Assembly (NCBI GenBank): GCA_046706945.1
Contig: JBJKOY010000133.1
Coordinates: 1 to 31,462 of the forward strand
Direction of reading: 5' to 3'
Length of the DNA stretch: 31,462 nucleotides
Origin: FEN-1297 sp046706945
GTDB lineage: Bacteria > Bacteroidota > Ignavibacteria > Ignavibacteriales > Ignavibacteriaceae
Notes under the pieces: model-generated
The model's input: only the letters and a program-made list of their open reading frames with translations
What the model was told of the DNA's origin: nothing
Databases searched by the model: none
Shown here: positions 1-9,047 of the stretch, in pieces
How the letters are laid out: every line of letters starts with the position of its first letter
Numbering within the stretch: the stretch's first letter is position 1
Translations under genes and position numbers: made by a program

Positions 1-729
1 ATCGAAATAAATTCCCCAATAATCCGCACTGTTGCACCATACGCGAATTGTGAAGTTTACCGAACTGTCGGCGAGTTCTGACAGAACAATAACCGGCTCC
101 GGATCTTGAAATATCCTGGCGTCGCTCTTAATCAGACTGCTTAATACTTCTTTTGTCTTTTTTATATCGTCCGAATATCCTATTCCGAATGTCATATCGA
201 CCCTGCGCGTGGTTTCCGTAGAAAAATTTACTATGCTTGCGTTAGACAGTGCCCCGTTCGGAATAACTATTGTCTTGTTGTCCGGTGTCTTTAATATTGT
301 ATTAAAAATCTGGATCTCTTTGACCGATCCCATATGCCCTGCGGCGTCGATAAAATCGCCGATCCTGTAAGGCTTAAATAATAGGATTAATACCCCACCG
401 GCAAAATTTGCAAGACTGCCCTGCAGAGCAAGGCCTACGGCCAAACCGGCGGCGCCGAGTACGGCTATAAAGGACGTCATTTGAATCCCGATCATTGAAG
501 CTACGCTGATTACGAGCATAACTTTTAACAGTATACCAAGGACGCCGAGCAGAAACCGGTGCAGCGAAACTTCGATTTTGCTTCGTTCCATCGCCTTGCC
601 GAGTCCCTTCAAAAATAATTTAATCAGCCAGAGACCTATAATGAGAGTTACGATTGCCAATAAAAATTTGGGTCCGTAGCTCATTAAGAGCCCGACGGCT
701 TTGTCGGTGTAGTTTTGCAGATTACCCAT
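1..729 (-). CDS. mscS: Small-conductance mechanosensitive channel, MscS family (3' end outside window)
   Basis: Inner-membrane channel that opens under membrane tension to release solutes during hypo-osmotic shock. My own translation of the minus strand gives 243 residues that run off the left edge. Three membrane segments are visible (about 19-40, 58-80 and 84-119). The third is the pore helix, with the Gly/Ala pattern GAAGLAVGLALQGSLANFAGG at 92-112, close to what I recall of E. coli MscS. The beta domain follows, with KTPDNKTIVIPNGALSNA at 147-164 and the conserved NFS. E. coli MscS has 286 residues, so only about 40-50 are missing. The ATG is preceded by GGAAGGGAG at good spacing, which supports this start. 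The family call is secure. It lies downstream of a sensor kinase on the same strand but 283 bases away, so it probably has its own promoter. Confidence 0.93.
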   Translation of the reverse strand, partial: MGNLQNYTDKAVGLLMSYGPKFLLAIVTLIIGLWLIKLFLKGLGKAMERSKIEVSLHRFLLGVLGILLKVMLVISVASMIGIQMTSFIAVLGAAGLAVGLALQGSLANFAGGVLILLFKPYRIGDFIDAAGHMGSVKEIQIFNTILKTPDNKTIVIPNGALSNASIVNFSTETTRRVDMTFGIGYSDDIKKTKEVLSSLIKSDARIFQDPEPVIVLSELADSSVNFTIRVWCNSADYWGIYFD

Positions 730-1012
730 GTCGACTCCCTTCCAATTTATGATGCTGCTATTTAAGAAACTTTTTTCTAATAAAACACAATAAATATCAC
801 ACGGCCGGACAAGCCGCGTTATTTAGCAAAAGCTCGTATTTTAAAAAAAGATTCATTACCCCCGCACTATTTAATCTGAAGGTTTTTAATTTAATAGGAT
901 GGAAATATGAAGGATAAAAATTTTCCGAAAATTTAAAAGAAAAAATCCAAAGATTTTGAAGTACCTGCTCAAATAGAAACCGGCGGTAATTCCCGGATGG
1001 TTTTAATTAATT
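730..1012. other. Intergenic region upstream of mscS
   Basis: AT-rich 283-base gap between two minus-strand genes. It must hold the mscS promoter and the end of the upstream kinase transcript. I see the strong mscS ribosome binding site next to 729 and a short CGGC/GCCG inverted repeat near 803-816, but no convincing terminator, promoter boxes or small gene. Confidence 0.5.
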
Positions 1013-3343
1013 TTACGCCAGACTGCCGGCGTTTAACGGAATGCCGAAATTGACTGTGAATGTAGTACCTTTCCCCTTTGTGCTGGTGACGAAAATACTC
1101 GCCCTGTTCAAATCCAAAAATTCTTTTACCAAAGCGAGCCCGAGTCCAACGCCTTCGTATGCCCTTCCGTAGCCCATATCTTCCTGCGTATAAGGCTCGA
1201 ATATAAAGCCGAGATTTCCTTCGCTTATTCCGATTCCGCTGTCTGTAACATCCAGCATTATTTCGTCGTTGTTTCCTTTGTATAAAATAATTTTTACAAA
1301 CCCTTTATCGGTGTACTTAATTGCGTTGTCTATTAGATTGGAAATAGCCTGAGTTATGGAAAAATCGTCCGCATTTATTACGGCGGATTCTCCGCACAGA
1401 TTATGAAAAGATATATTTATACTTTTCTTCAGTGCCGCCGGATTATGTTCTTTTATTAGGTTCCGGCATATCGAAGCAAGTTCTATCTCACCGGGGATTA
1501 CCGGGAAACTTCCGGCATGCAGGCTCGAATAATTTAAAATCATATCAACGGTTCTTATAATCCTGCGGCTTGATCTTTCGACGCTCGCAAAATATTCTTC
1601 TTCCTCTTTGCCGGTATAGTTCGAAAACGAGTCTTTTATCAGACTCATCATGCCCAGTATACCGGTTAGCGGCGTTCTAATTTCATGAGATATATTGGCT
1701 ATAAAAGTATCTTTTAGTTTATTGGATTGTTCGGCTAATTCTTTTGCTTTAACCAGATCTTCAACCATTTTTTTCTTTTCCGTTATATCTTCCTTCACGG
1801 CTATAAAGTGTGTAATTTTTCCTTCGCTGTTAATAATTGAAGAAATTATTTCGCTCTCCCAGTAGAATTCGCCGTTCTTCTTTTTATTCAGTATTTCGCC
1901 CTTCCAGTTCTTGCCCGCAAGAATGGTTTCCCAAAGTTTTTTGTAATAATCCTGTCTGTATGCGCCTGATTTTAAAATGCGCGGGTTCTTCCCGATCGAT
2001 TCGTCCTTGCTGAATCCCGTTATGATGCAGAATTTTTGATTAACATATTCGATAATTCCTTCAGGATTTGTTATAACCACGGATGCCGGGCTTTGCTCGA
2101 CTGCGCGAGAAAATTTACGCAGTTCCTCCTCTGCGAGTTTGCGTTCGGTTACGTCGAATGCGGTACCTATTGTAGCGGGTATGCCTTTCCATTCTATAAA
2201 TCCCGCCGTGAAATCAAGCCAAATATTATTTCCGTTTTTATTTAATATTTTAAATTCGTAACGGTCCGCCGTATGTCCAACGCTTTTACGGATTATTGCC
2301 TTTTGCTTCACAAATTCCCGGAAGTCCGGATGAACAATTTCCTCGAATTTTTTATTCAATAATTCTTCCGTTGTGTAGCCCGTTAAATTAGAGGCTGTTT
2401 TGTTTACATATACTATATTGTCTTCATAATAAATGAATATTGCGGAAGAATTTAAATCGGCTAAATTACTGAAGCGCTTTTCGGATTCGGCCAGATGTCT
2501 TGTCCTCTTATTAACTTCAAATTTAAAATAGATGGCAAAAAGCGAAATAACCAACACCAGTCCGATAAAAACCAGAATTATTTTGAAATAATAAGATGCG
2601 TTGTGATTTATTATTGTAATATCGTCAGGGTACGGCGGGATTATCTGGTAATACAAGTCCGGTTTCACACCGAGGTCATATTGCCCAACGATTCCTTTAA
2701 GGTTGACGGTTTCTCCGATATCGAAGTCTTTAAAAAGTTCGCGGTTTGTTTGATATTTTGAAATGAACACGGTCAAAGTAACATCGCTTCCGAAGCTGGG
2801 AACGACGATGAAATATTTCCCTCCGCTGTTTTTACCTTTGTCTACAATTCTTGCGTCAAAGTTGACGTACATACCCTCATAAGTTTCCAGATGATGAAAA
2901 TTTCTAATCGTAACCGGCCTGGGTACTAAAGGTTTTGCGCCTTCAATAATTTTTATTTCAGGATTGTCGATCTCGGTTAAACCTGCAAATTGATTTATTT
3001 TGCCGGTAACCGCTACGCTGTCTCCCAGTCTGATGCCGGGTCCGTAATATTCATTGGCGAACACCGCAATTCCCCCCGAAGAATCCTGGATAAAAATTTG
3101 CAGTTTTTGCGGATGTAAAAGTCCGGAAGGTAAAGTAACCCTGCCTGCTACTGTAACTGTCTTGCCTAAGTTATCCGGGATGAAATTAAAGTCCCTGTCG
3201 GTTTTAGCTTCTTTAATAGAAATCGCGTGCTTTGAAATCAAACCGCCGGTTCCGGCATGAGTTACAAAAAAGGGTATAAATAATAAAACGAATATAATTT
3301 TATTACGTTTGCCCCGCATAGTTAATTCAGGAAAATATCTCAT
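1013..3343 (-). CDS. Membrane sensor histidine kinase: tandem OB-like periplasmic domains, two PAS, HisKA, HATPase_c
   Basis: Autophosphorylating sensor kinase of 776 residues. A signal peptide or anchor lies at about 10-30 and a transmembrane helix at 252-273, with an extracytoplasmic region of about 220 residues between them. That region looks like two OB-fold modules: 60-135 (KTVTVAGRVT, IFIQDSSGGIAVF, GDSVAVTGKI) and 155-245 (GMYVNFDARIV, GETVNLKGIVG). Cytoplasmic PAS domains lie at about 288-402 and 410-522, each ending in a D(V/I)TE motif. HisKA has ISHEIRTPLTG with phospho-acceptor His553. The ATPase domain shows the N box (N669, N673), DSGIGI at 701-706 and GVGLGLAL at 731-738. All key catalytic residues are present. 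There is no receiver or DNA-binding domain and no regulator beside it, so its target is unknown. Met9 is an alternative start; neither start has a clear ribosome binding site. Confidence 0.9.
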   Translation of the reverse strand: MRYFPELTMRGKRNKIIFVLLFIPFFVTHAGTGGLISKHAISIKEAKTDRDFNFIPDNLGKTVTVAGRVTLPSGLLHPQKLQIFIQDSSGGIAVFANEYYGPGIRLGDSVAVTGKINQFAGLTEIDNPEIKIIEGAKPLVPRPVTIRNFHHLETYEGMYVNFDARIVDKGKNSGGKYFIVVPSFGSDVTLTVFISKYQTNRELFKDFDIGETVNLKGIVGQYDLGVKPDLYYQIIPPYPDDITIINHNASYYFKIILVFIGLVLVISLFAIYFKFEVNKRTRHLAESEKRFSNLADLNSSAIFIYYEDNIVYVNKTASNLTGYTTEELLNKKFEEIVHPDFREFVKQKAIIRKSVGHTADRYEFKILNKNGNNIWLDFTAGFIEWKGIPATIGTAFDVTERKLAEEELRKFSRAVEQSPASVVITNPEGIIEYVNQKFCIITGFSKDESIGKNPRILKSGAYRQDYYKKLWETILAGKNWKGEILNKKKNGEFYWESEIISSIINSEGKITHFIAVKEDITEKKKMVEDLVKAKELAEQSNKLKDTFIANISHEIRTPLTGILGMMSLIKDSFSNYTGKEEEEYFASVERSSRRIIRTVDMILNYSSLHAGSFPVIPGEIELASICRNLIKEHNPAALKKSINISFHNLCGESAVINADDFSITQAISNLIDNAIKYTDKGFVKIILYKGNNDEIMLDVTDSGIGISEGNLGFIFEPYTQEDMGYGRAYEGVGLGLALVKEFLDLNRASIFVTSTKGKGTTFTVNFGIPLNAGSLA

Positions 3344-3381
3344 ACGAAAAAATTTTTTGGCTTTACAGTATATTAAACACT

Positions 3382-3425
3382 ATCGTAAATTTCAGGTTTA
3401 TTTAAAGCAATAGAATATTTACGAT
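3382..3425. repeat. 9-bp perfect inverted repeat between two kinase genes
   Basis: ATCGTAAAT at 3382-3390 and ATTTACGAT at 3417-3425 are exact reverse complements with a 26-base spacer. The repeat sits in the 104-base gap upstream of the OB/PAS kinase start and downstream of the propeller kinase stop. It could be an operator or a weak hairpin. There is no T-run to make it an ordinary intrinsic terminator. Confidence 0.35.
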
Positions 3426-3447
3426 GACCTTATTGTTATATATTGAA

Positions 3448-6400
3448 TTACATGAATTTTGCGTTAATTAAAGTAAAAATGATCGATGTTCCTTTCCCGA
3501 TGTTGCTTTCAACCTTAATATTACCGCCGTTTTTCCTCACCAATTCCTGGCAAAGATTTAATCCGAGCCCGGTACCGGATTCGTTGTGAGTACCCTTAGT
3601 GGTTACATTCATATTTAAATTAAACAACATGTTTTGTTTCTCTTCGTCAATTCCTATTCCGGTATCGCTTATTTTTACTTCTACAAAACCGTTCGCGTCC
3701 TTGGACGACACGCTTACTTCGCCGTTCTTTTCGGTAAATTTTATGGCGTTCGAAATCAGGTTTCTGAAAATGATATCCATCATATCCCTATCAGCCCATA
3801 CTATTACGTCATCTTTTATTTCATTCTTCAGCCTAATTGATTTTTGTTCCGCGTTCAAATAGAATAATTGTCTCGCCGATTCTACGCTTGAAAATAAATC
3901 TTCCGCCGAAGGATTATATTTTAGGGATCCCGACTGGACCAGCGACCAGTCCAGGAGATTATTCAGAAGCTTAAGCAGGTTGCCCGAAATATTCCGTATA
4001 CTGATTGCGGCTTCTTTTATTTCGCCGGCGTCCAACCCTTCTATATCGTTTGCCAAATAATCCGTAAAACCGAAAAGACCGTTAAAAGGGCTTTTGAGAT
4101 CATGAGCTAGTACCGACATAATCTTGTCCTTATTTAAGTTCAGTTCCTTCAGCTCTTTTTCGGATTTTGTAAGAAGTTTCACCAGCCCGTTCAGCTTTTC
4201 GTTTACCTTTTCCAGCTCCTGGGTTTTGGATTGAAGCTGAACGGTTCTCTCGCCGACTAAAGTTTCCAATTTCTTGTTCTGGCGCCTTATTGATCTTAGT
4301 CTAAGTCCGAAGATTAAAAACAGAAGCGCTGTTAAGGCCGCGGCAAGAAATGCACGGAACCACCAGGTCTGCCAGTACGGAGGGGCTATTACAATGTCGA
4401 TGGAAGCCGTTCTGTCGCTCCAAATACCGTCGTTGTTAGTACCTTTAACGTATAGGACATAATTCCCGGGGGATAAATTTGAAAAAGTGACCGAATTGCT
4501 GGTGCCGTTGTCTATCCAATCTTTGTTTAGTCCTTTCAGTTTATAGGCAAATTTATTTTGGGAGGGATCGATATAACTAAGCGCGGCAAATTTAAAAGCA
4601 ATTATATTATTCTTGTACGAAAGATTTATTTTTTTTGTCGTCCATATTGCCCCGACATTGTTAGCCCGGTTACTGAAATTTTTATAAGAGGTGAACTGTA
4701 TCTCCGGGTTGAATCTATTGCTTTTGATGGAGTCCGGGAAAAATGCATTCAACCCTTCAAGTCCGCCGAAATACATTTTGCCGTTTTTGTCCTCAAAAAA
4801 AGCTCCCTGGTTGAACTCGTTGCTTTGAAGGTTATCGCTTACGTTAAAATTGCGGAAAGTTTTACTGCGAGTATTGAATTCGGATATCCCAAAGTTAGTA
4901 CTCATCCATAAATTTCCCTTTTTATCTCCCAGGATACCGTATATTTCATTGTTGGCCAGGCCGTTTAATTTAGTATAGTATTTTATTTTCCCCGTCCGCG
5001 TATTTAACTCGTTAAGCCCGCCGCCTGCGGTACCGATCCACAAAGTACCGCCGGTGTCTCCCGGAAATTGGAAGGTTTGAAAGACGACGTTATGGCTTAA
5101 GCAGTCCGAAATTCGGGGATTATGGGTATAGTGAATGAATTTACCGGACTTTGTATCGAACCTGTCGAGACCGCTTCCGTCCGTTCCCACCCACAGAAAG
5201 CCCTTGTTGTCGAAATTCAAATTTAGAATATCGTTGCTGCTTAAACTGTTTATATTCGACGGATTATGTTTAAAATGGGTAAACCTGTTTTGCACCGGAT
5301 CGAATTTATCTATCCCGCCCCCGGAAAATCCAAGCCAGAGATTATTTGAGCTGTCTTCCGCCATTGTAACGACGTAATTGTTTCCCAGGCTGTTGGTATT
5401 ATTTGTATCATGCTTAAAAATGGTGAATGAATCGGCAGCGGGATCGTATTTATCCAAACCGGAAACTGTTCCAATCCATATAGTGCCTTTATTGTCCTTA
5501 AATATCGTATTAACGGAATTGGTTGAAATACTTCCGGCCGAAGACGTATGCGAATAATGAACGAACTTTTTGTTTTTTTTATCGTATTTATTTAAACCGA
5601 GGTTATTCGTGCCGATCCAAAGATTTTGCGAGTTGTCCACGCAGATAGAACTTATATCATTCTCTTCGAGCCGATCGAGGTTTTTAAAGAATACCTTGAT
5701 AATATCAAATTGTCCGGGTCTTGTGCTGAACGTATAAACGCCGGATCCGAATGTGCCTACCCATATATTTCCCTCTTTGTCTTTTAGCAGGGAGACGACC
5801 TGCTTGTCCACTGCGTCTTCCGGGTACGCCGTTTTGTTGTCAAACCTGGTAAACAAGCCTGTTTTCGTATTGTAAATATTTAATCCCCCTGTGTCAGTAC
5901 CGATCCATATATTTTCCTCATCGCCGGCATAAATTGCATTAATTACGTTCGAACTAATGCTTTTAGGATTGTTCAGCGAATTCTTGAAATGCTTGAATTT
6001 CTTCGAGACAGGGTTAAATTCGTCGAGACCCTTCGTAGTTCCGATCCAGACATTACCGGACTTGTCGCCGGTAATACTGTAAATTACGTTCGATGAGGGG
6101 GAGTTTTCATTTTTGTTTTGGTAATAAACGCCGAATTTTTTTGTTTCGTTATCGTATACATTCAATCCTTTCTGCGTGCCGATCCACAGGTTGCCTTTTA
6201 AATCGGTATAAGTCGAATAAACGATATCGGACGAAAGACTTTGAGTATTTTTGTTGTGATGAAATTGAATGAATTCGGATTTTTTTACGTTGAAATAGTC
6301 AAGGCCGTTGTAAGTTCCGATCCAGAGGTTGCCTGCTGCATCTTCGGATATGGACAATACGCAGTCGGAAGAAATGCTTTCTGAGTTGCGGGGGTCTTGT

Positions 6401-6807
6401 TGATATATGCGGAATGTCCCGGTTTTATTGTCAAATCTGTCTAGTCCGCCGTTCTCCGTACCGATCCACAGCGTTCCGGATTTATCTACATAAAGACAAA
6501 GTATGCTGTTATCCGAAATCGAAGAGGAATCTCCCTGAACGGGCCTGTACACTGAAAAATTGTAACCGTCGAACCTATTTAATCCGTCTTGTGTTCCTAT
6601 CCATATAAATCCCAGGCTGTCTTGAGCCATGCAAGTTACGCAGCTCTGGGATAGTCCCTGACGTATAGTATAATGATTTAATCTTATTTTGTTTTCCTGC
6701 GAGAAAGAGGTGGTAAAAATGAGGAAGATCAGTATTAATGCCATTAATACGGATAAATAAATCCCCTCCGTTCCTTTTAAAGACCTGTTCATAATTCCGG
6801 CAATCAT
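3448..6807 (-). CDS. Two-component sensor with periplasmic propellers: Reg_prop repeats, Y_Y_Y domain, HisKA, HATPase_c
   Basis: Membrane sensor kinase of 1119 residues. A signal peptide or anchor lies at about 17-36. The extracytoplasmic part carries about 14 repeats of the type WIGTxxGLxxFD (for example WIGTQDGLNRFD, WIGTENGGLDRFD, WVGTDGSGLDRFD, ending with WMSTNFGISEFN and YFGGLEGLNAFF). This fits two seven-bladed propellers followed by a Y_Y_Y (Ig-like) domain at about 735-805. A transmembrane helix lies at about 815-838, then a short coiled coil, HisKA with AHDLKSPFNG (His902) and an ATPase domain with DTGIGID and GTGLGLNL. In Bacteroides this layout normally continues into receiver and AraC domains (HTCS). 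Here it stops after the ATPase domain, so it needs a separate regulator, and none is adjacent. Met6 (ATG at 6792) is an alternative start. Confidence 0.92.
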   Translation of the reverse strand: MIAGIMNRSLKGTEGIYLSVLMALILIFLIFTTSFSQENKIRLNHYTIRQGLSQSCVTCMAQDSLGFIWIGTQDGLNRFDGYNFSVYRPVQGDSSSISDNSILCLYVDKSGTLWIGTENGGLDRFDNKTGTFRIYQQDPRNSESISSDCVLSISEDAAGNLWIGTYNGLDYFNVKKSEFIQFHHNKNTQSLSSDIVYSTYTDLKGNLWIGTQKGLNVYDNETKKFGVYYQNKNENSPSSNVIYSITGDKSGNVWIGTTKGLDEFNPVSKKFKHFKNSLNNPKSISSNVINAIYAGDEENIWIGTDTGGLNIYNTKTGLFTRFDNKTAYPEDAVDKQVVSLLKDKEGNIWVGTFGSGVYTFSTRPGQFDIIKVFFKNLDRLEENDISSICVDNSQNLWIGTNNLGLNKYDKKNKKFVHYSHTSSAGSISTNSVNTIFKDNKGTIWIGTVSGLDKYDPAADSFTIFKHDTNNTNSLGNNYVVTMAEDSSNNLWLGFSGGGIDKFDPVQNRFTHFKHNPSNINSLSSNDILNLNFDNKGFLWVGTDGSGLDRFDTKSGKFIHYTHNPRISDCLSHNVVFQTFQFPGDTGGTLWIGTAGGGLNELNTRTGKIKYYTKLNGLANNEIYGILGDKKGNLWMSTNFGISEFNTRSKTFRNFNVSDNLQSNEFNQGAFFEDKNGKMYFGGLEGLNAFFPDSIKSNRFNPEIQFTSYKNFSNRANNVGAIWTTKKINLSYKNNIIAFKFAALSYIDPSQNKFAYKLKGLNKDWIDNGTSNSVTFSNLSPGNYVLYVKGTNNDGIWSDRTASIDIVIAPPYWQTWWFRAFLAAALTALLFLIFGLRLRSIRRQNKKLETLVGERTVQLQSKTQELEKVNEKLNGLVKLLTKSEKELKELNLNKDKIMSVLAHDLKSPFNGLFGFTDYLANDIEGLDAGEIKEAAISIRNISGNLLKLLNNLLDWSLVQSGSLKYNPSAEDLFSSVESARQLFYLNAEQKSIRLKNEIKDDVIVWADRDMMDIIFRNLISNAIKFTEKNGEVSVSSKDANGFVEVKISDTGIGIDEEKQNMLFNLNMNVTTKGTHNESGTGLGLNLCQELVRKNGGNIKVESNIGKGTSIIFTLINAKFM

Positions 6808-7100
6808 CAGGTCGCTTACGGTGAAGCGAAATGAAATTTTCCCTATGCATTTGGATAATAATCATTATCGAAAATATTTAAGAAATTTATACCTTAAAAT
6901 GCTTATAATCCTAATAATACGGGGAAATATGTTTTGGCAGTATTCTAATTACAGGCGATTTATGAGCTGAAAAACATACATGCCCGTAATCACGTTGTGG
7001 ATTGCAGGTTTAATGTTTATTAAAACATAGTTTTTCTTTATTAAGGAAAACCAGACATATTTTATATCCGGGATATTATGTAAAACAATAGGAGAAAAAT
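6808..7100. promoter_or_regulatory. Divergent intergenic region between two histidine kinase genes
   Basis: The 293-base AT-rich gap must contain promoters for both the minus-strand propeller kinase and the plus-strand PAS kinase. Two short dyads are visible: ATGTTT/AAACAT at 7013-7028 with a 4-base spacer, and ATATCC-G-GGATAT at 7064-7076, which ends 24 bases before the kinase ATG. GGAGA at 7091-7095 is the ribosome binding site of the plus-strand gene. I cannot assign promoter boxes with confidence. Confidence 0.4.
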
Positions 7101-8207
7101 ATGCAAAAGAATAACGGGCCGATTACAGAGGAGGTCGCCGGGATTTCCGATATAGGTTACTTCGAATCCGATCTTAAGTCAAATATGTGGTACGGTTCGG
7201 AAAGAACAATAGCTATGATGGGTTTGGATTCCCGCAAAATTTATAAAAACAGTGAATTATTGGATATTATTCATCCCGATGACAGAGAAGAGGTTATATC
7301 ATATATAAGAAAATGCTTGGAATCCGGAACCAGGTACGAATGTGTTTACAGATGTATTTTACCGGACAGAAGGAAAATTGTTATAATGACTAACGGCAGC
7401 ATTATTCGGGATTATAATAATAATCCGGTTAAAATAATGGGAATTAAGCAGGATATAACCGGAGTAAAAATAAACAAGTGCAGGTTTTACGAATTAGCGG
7501 ATATCAACAAGCGAAAGAATGAAGTTCTTGGAACCGTTGCGCATGATCTGAAATCGCCGCTGTTCTCAATCTTCGGTATGACGGAAATATTAAGCGAAAA
7601 TGCCACACCCGAACAAATAGATTTAATAAAGTACATCCGGGAAGCATTAAAAACAGCCAACGATATTATTACGGGACTAATTGAGATAGCAGAACTGGAA
7701 GAAGGCGGAAAGCTTTTGAATTTAACCGAAACGGATGTAAATGAAATAATTGATCAATCGGTTAAGCATTTTCTGATTAGAGCCAGTAAGAAAAATATTA
7801 AAATTGAAACCGATTTTTGCAGAAATGCGGTTGCCGCCGTAGATACGATAAAATTTGCAAGGATAATGGACAACCTAATTCTAAATGCTATAAAATTTAC
7901 CGGCTGCGGGGGAAGAATTTTAATTTCTTCCGTGAATTCGAACGAAGGCTTAAATGTTAACGTAGAAGATAACGGGATCGGTATAGATCCCAAAATTTTA
8001 CCCGAGCTTTTCAATAAATTTACTAAAACAAAAAGGACAGGAACTTCCGGCGAAAAATCAACAGGGCTCGGATTAAGTATAGTTAAAGAACTAGTCGAAC
8101 TTCATAACTGGAATATTAAGGTCGTAAGTGAAGTTAACCGCGGTTCAAAATTTACCGTAAACCTGGGCCGGCCGCATTCGAAAATAAACAGCCGGTACTA
8201 CCATTAA
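7101..8207 (+). CDS. Soluble PAS-domain sensor histidine kinase
   Basis: Cytoplasmic histidine kinase of 368 residues with no signal peptide or membrane segment. One PAS domain of the PAS_3 type lies at about 12-125, with LLDIIHPDDREEV at 53-65 and GIKQDIT at 114-120. HisKA has AHDLKSPLFS with His148. The ATPase domain shows N258 and N262 (N box), EDNGIGID at 289-296 and TGLGLSIV at 321-328. All catalytic motifs are intact. The ATG is preceded by GGAGA at good spacing. No regulator is adjacent, and the divergent neighbour is another kinase. A cognate regulator elsewhere, or a role in a phosphorelay, is likely. The signal sensed by PAS is not evident. Confidence 0.92.
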   Translation: MQKNNGPITEEVAGISDIGYFESDLKSNMWYGSERTIAMMGLDSRKIYKNSELLDIIHPDDREEVISYIRKCLESGTRYECVYRCILPDRRKIVIMTNGSIIRDYNNNPVKIMGIKQDITGVKINKCRFYELADINKRKNEVLGTVAHDLKSPLFSIFGMTEILSENATPEQIDLIKYIREALKTANDIITGLIEIAELEEGGKLLNLTETDVNEIIDQSVKHFLIRASKKNIKIETDFCRNAVAAVDTIKFARIMDNLILNAIKFTGCGGRILISSVNSNEGLNVNVEDNGIGIDPKILPELFNKFTKTKRTGTSGEKSTGLGLSIVKELVELHNWNIKVVSEVNRGSKFTVNLGRPHSKINSRYYH

Positions 8208-8244
8208 TTTCCCCATTATTTATTAATTTAACTTATATCATTCT

Positions 8245-8270
8245 GCTGCCGGATTCAGAAAGCCGGCAGC
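8245..8270 (+). terminator. Candidate transcription terminator hairpin after PAS kinase
   Basis: GCTGCCGG at 8245-8252 and CCGGCAGC at 8263-8270 form a perfect 8-bp GC-rich stem with a 10-base loop, 37 bases after the kinase stop codon. The downstream sequence (CGTAATAATTTC) is only moderately T-rich, so it is a plausible but not textbook intrinsic terminator. Confidence 0.6.
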
Positions 8271-8306
8271 CGTAATAATTTCACTTTCAAAAAGGGACGG
8301 GAAAAT

Positions 8307-9044
8307 ATGAAAACATCCGGAAATACTGTCCTTATAACCGGTGGAACATCGGGTATAGGTCTAGGTTTTGCCGAAGAATTCTTAAAAAGGGGCAATAAAG
8401 TAATTATCTGCGGAAGAAGAGAAAAACGTCTGCTTGAAATAAAACGGCAATACAAGGAAATCGAAACGATCGTATGCGATGTCTCAGATGCAGGCCAAAG
8501 AACAGACCTGGCTGAGAAGGTCAAACGCGAATTCCCGGAGACAAATATTTTAATAAATAACGCCGGTATCCAGCTGCTTGCGGATTTGACCGACGTAAAA
8601 TTGGAGAAAATCAATAAGGAAACCGAAACAAATTTCATAGCGCCCGTGCATCTTGCTTCTCTTTTCGTACCGCACTTAAAATCTAAAAAAGATCCCGCGA
8701 TTATAAATATTTCCTCCGGTCTGGCATTTGTACCGCTGTCGCCGGTAGCCGTTTATTGTGCGCTGAAAGCGGCGCTTCATTCGGTAACGATGTCCCTGCG
8801 GTATCAATTAAGAAATACGCCGATAAAAGTGTTTGAAATAATTCCCCCTTCTGTAGATACCGAATTGGGCCGTGAAAGAAGAAATGACAAAAATCAGACT
8901 CACGGTGGGATTCCCGTAGCTGAATTTATAAGGGAATCTATGGAAGCGGTTGAGAACGATAAATATGAAGCGCCGATAGACGGCGCGGTAAATTTCTACG
9001 AAAAAAGAGATGCTATGTTTCCGCTAATGAATAAATCTCATTAA
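8307..9044 (+). CDS. SDR family NAD(P)-dependent oxidoreductase (DltE-like)
   Basis: Classical short-chain dehydrogenase/reductase of 245 residues, a normal length for the family. The nucleotide-binding TGGTSGIG is at 11-18, CD at 57-58 contacts the adenine, NNAG is at 84-87, the catalytic Ser is within ISSG at 135-138, and YCALK gives Tyr150 and Lys154. CGRRE after the second strand, with basic residues, suggests NADP(H) preference. The sequence resembles the DltE-type subgroup of uncharacterised cytoplasmic SDRs; the substrate is unknown. The ATG follows AAAGGGACGGG, a good ribosome binding site. The gene stands alone and converges on a methyltransferase with a 3-base gap between the two coding regions. 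Confidence 0.92.
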   Translation: MKTSGNTVLITGGTSGIGLGFAEEFLKRGNKVIICGRREKRLLEIKRQYKEIETIVCDVSDAGQRTDLAEKVKREFPETNILINNAGIQLLADLTDVKLEKINKETETNFIAPVHLASLFVPHLKSKKDPAIINISSGLAFVPLSPVAVYCALKAALHSVTMSLRYQLRNTPIKVFEIIPPSVDTELGRERRNDKNQTHGGIPVAEFIRESMEAVENDKYEAPIDGAVNFYEKRDAMFPLMNKSH

Positions 9045-9047
9045 TAA

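Noticed and set aside
4558..4911. Plus-strand open frame of 117 codons inside the propeller kinase
   Set aside because: Antisense shadow of the clear kinase gene; composition is not protein-like and there is no ribosome binding site.
3448..6807. Hybrid two-component system of the Bacteroides HTCS type
   Set aside because: The protein ends at the ATPase domain; receiver and AraC domains are absent, so the hybrid label does not apply.
6575..6865. Minus-strand open frame of 96 codons at the start of the propeller kinase
   Set aside because: It overlaps the signal peptide and first propeller repeats of the kinase in another frame and has no recognisable features.
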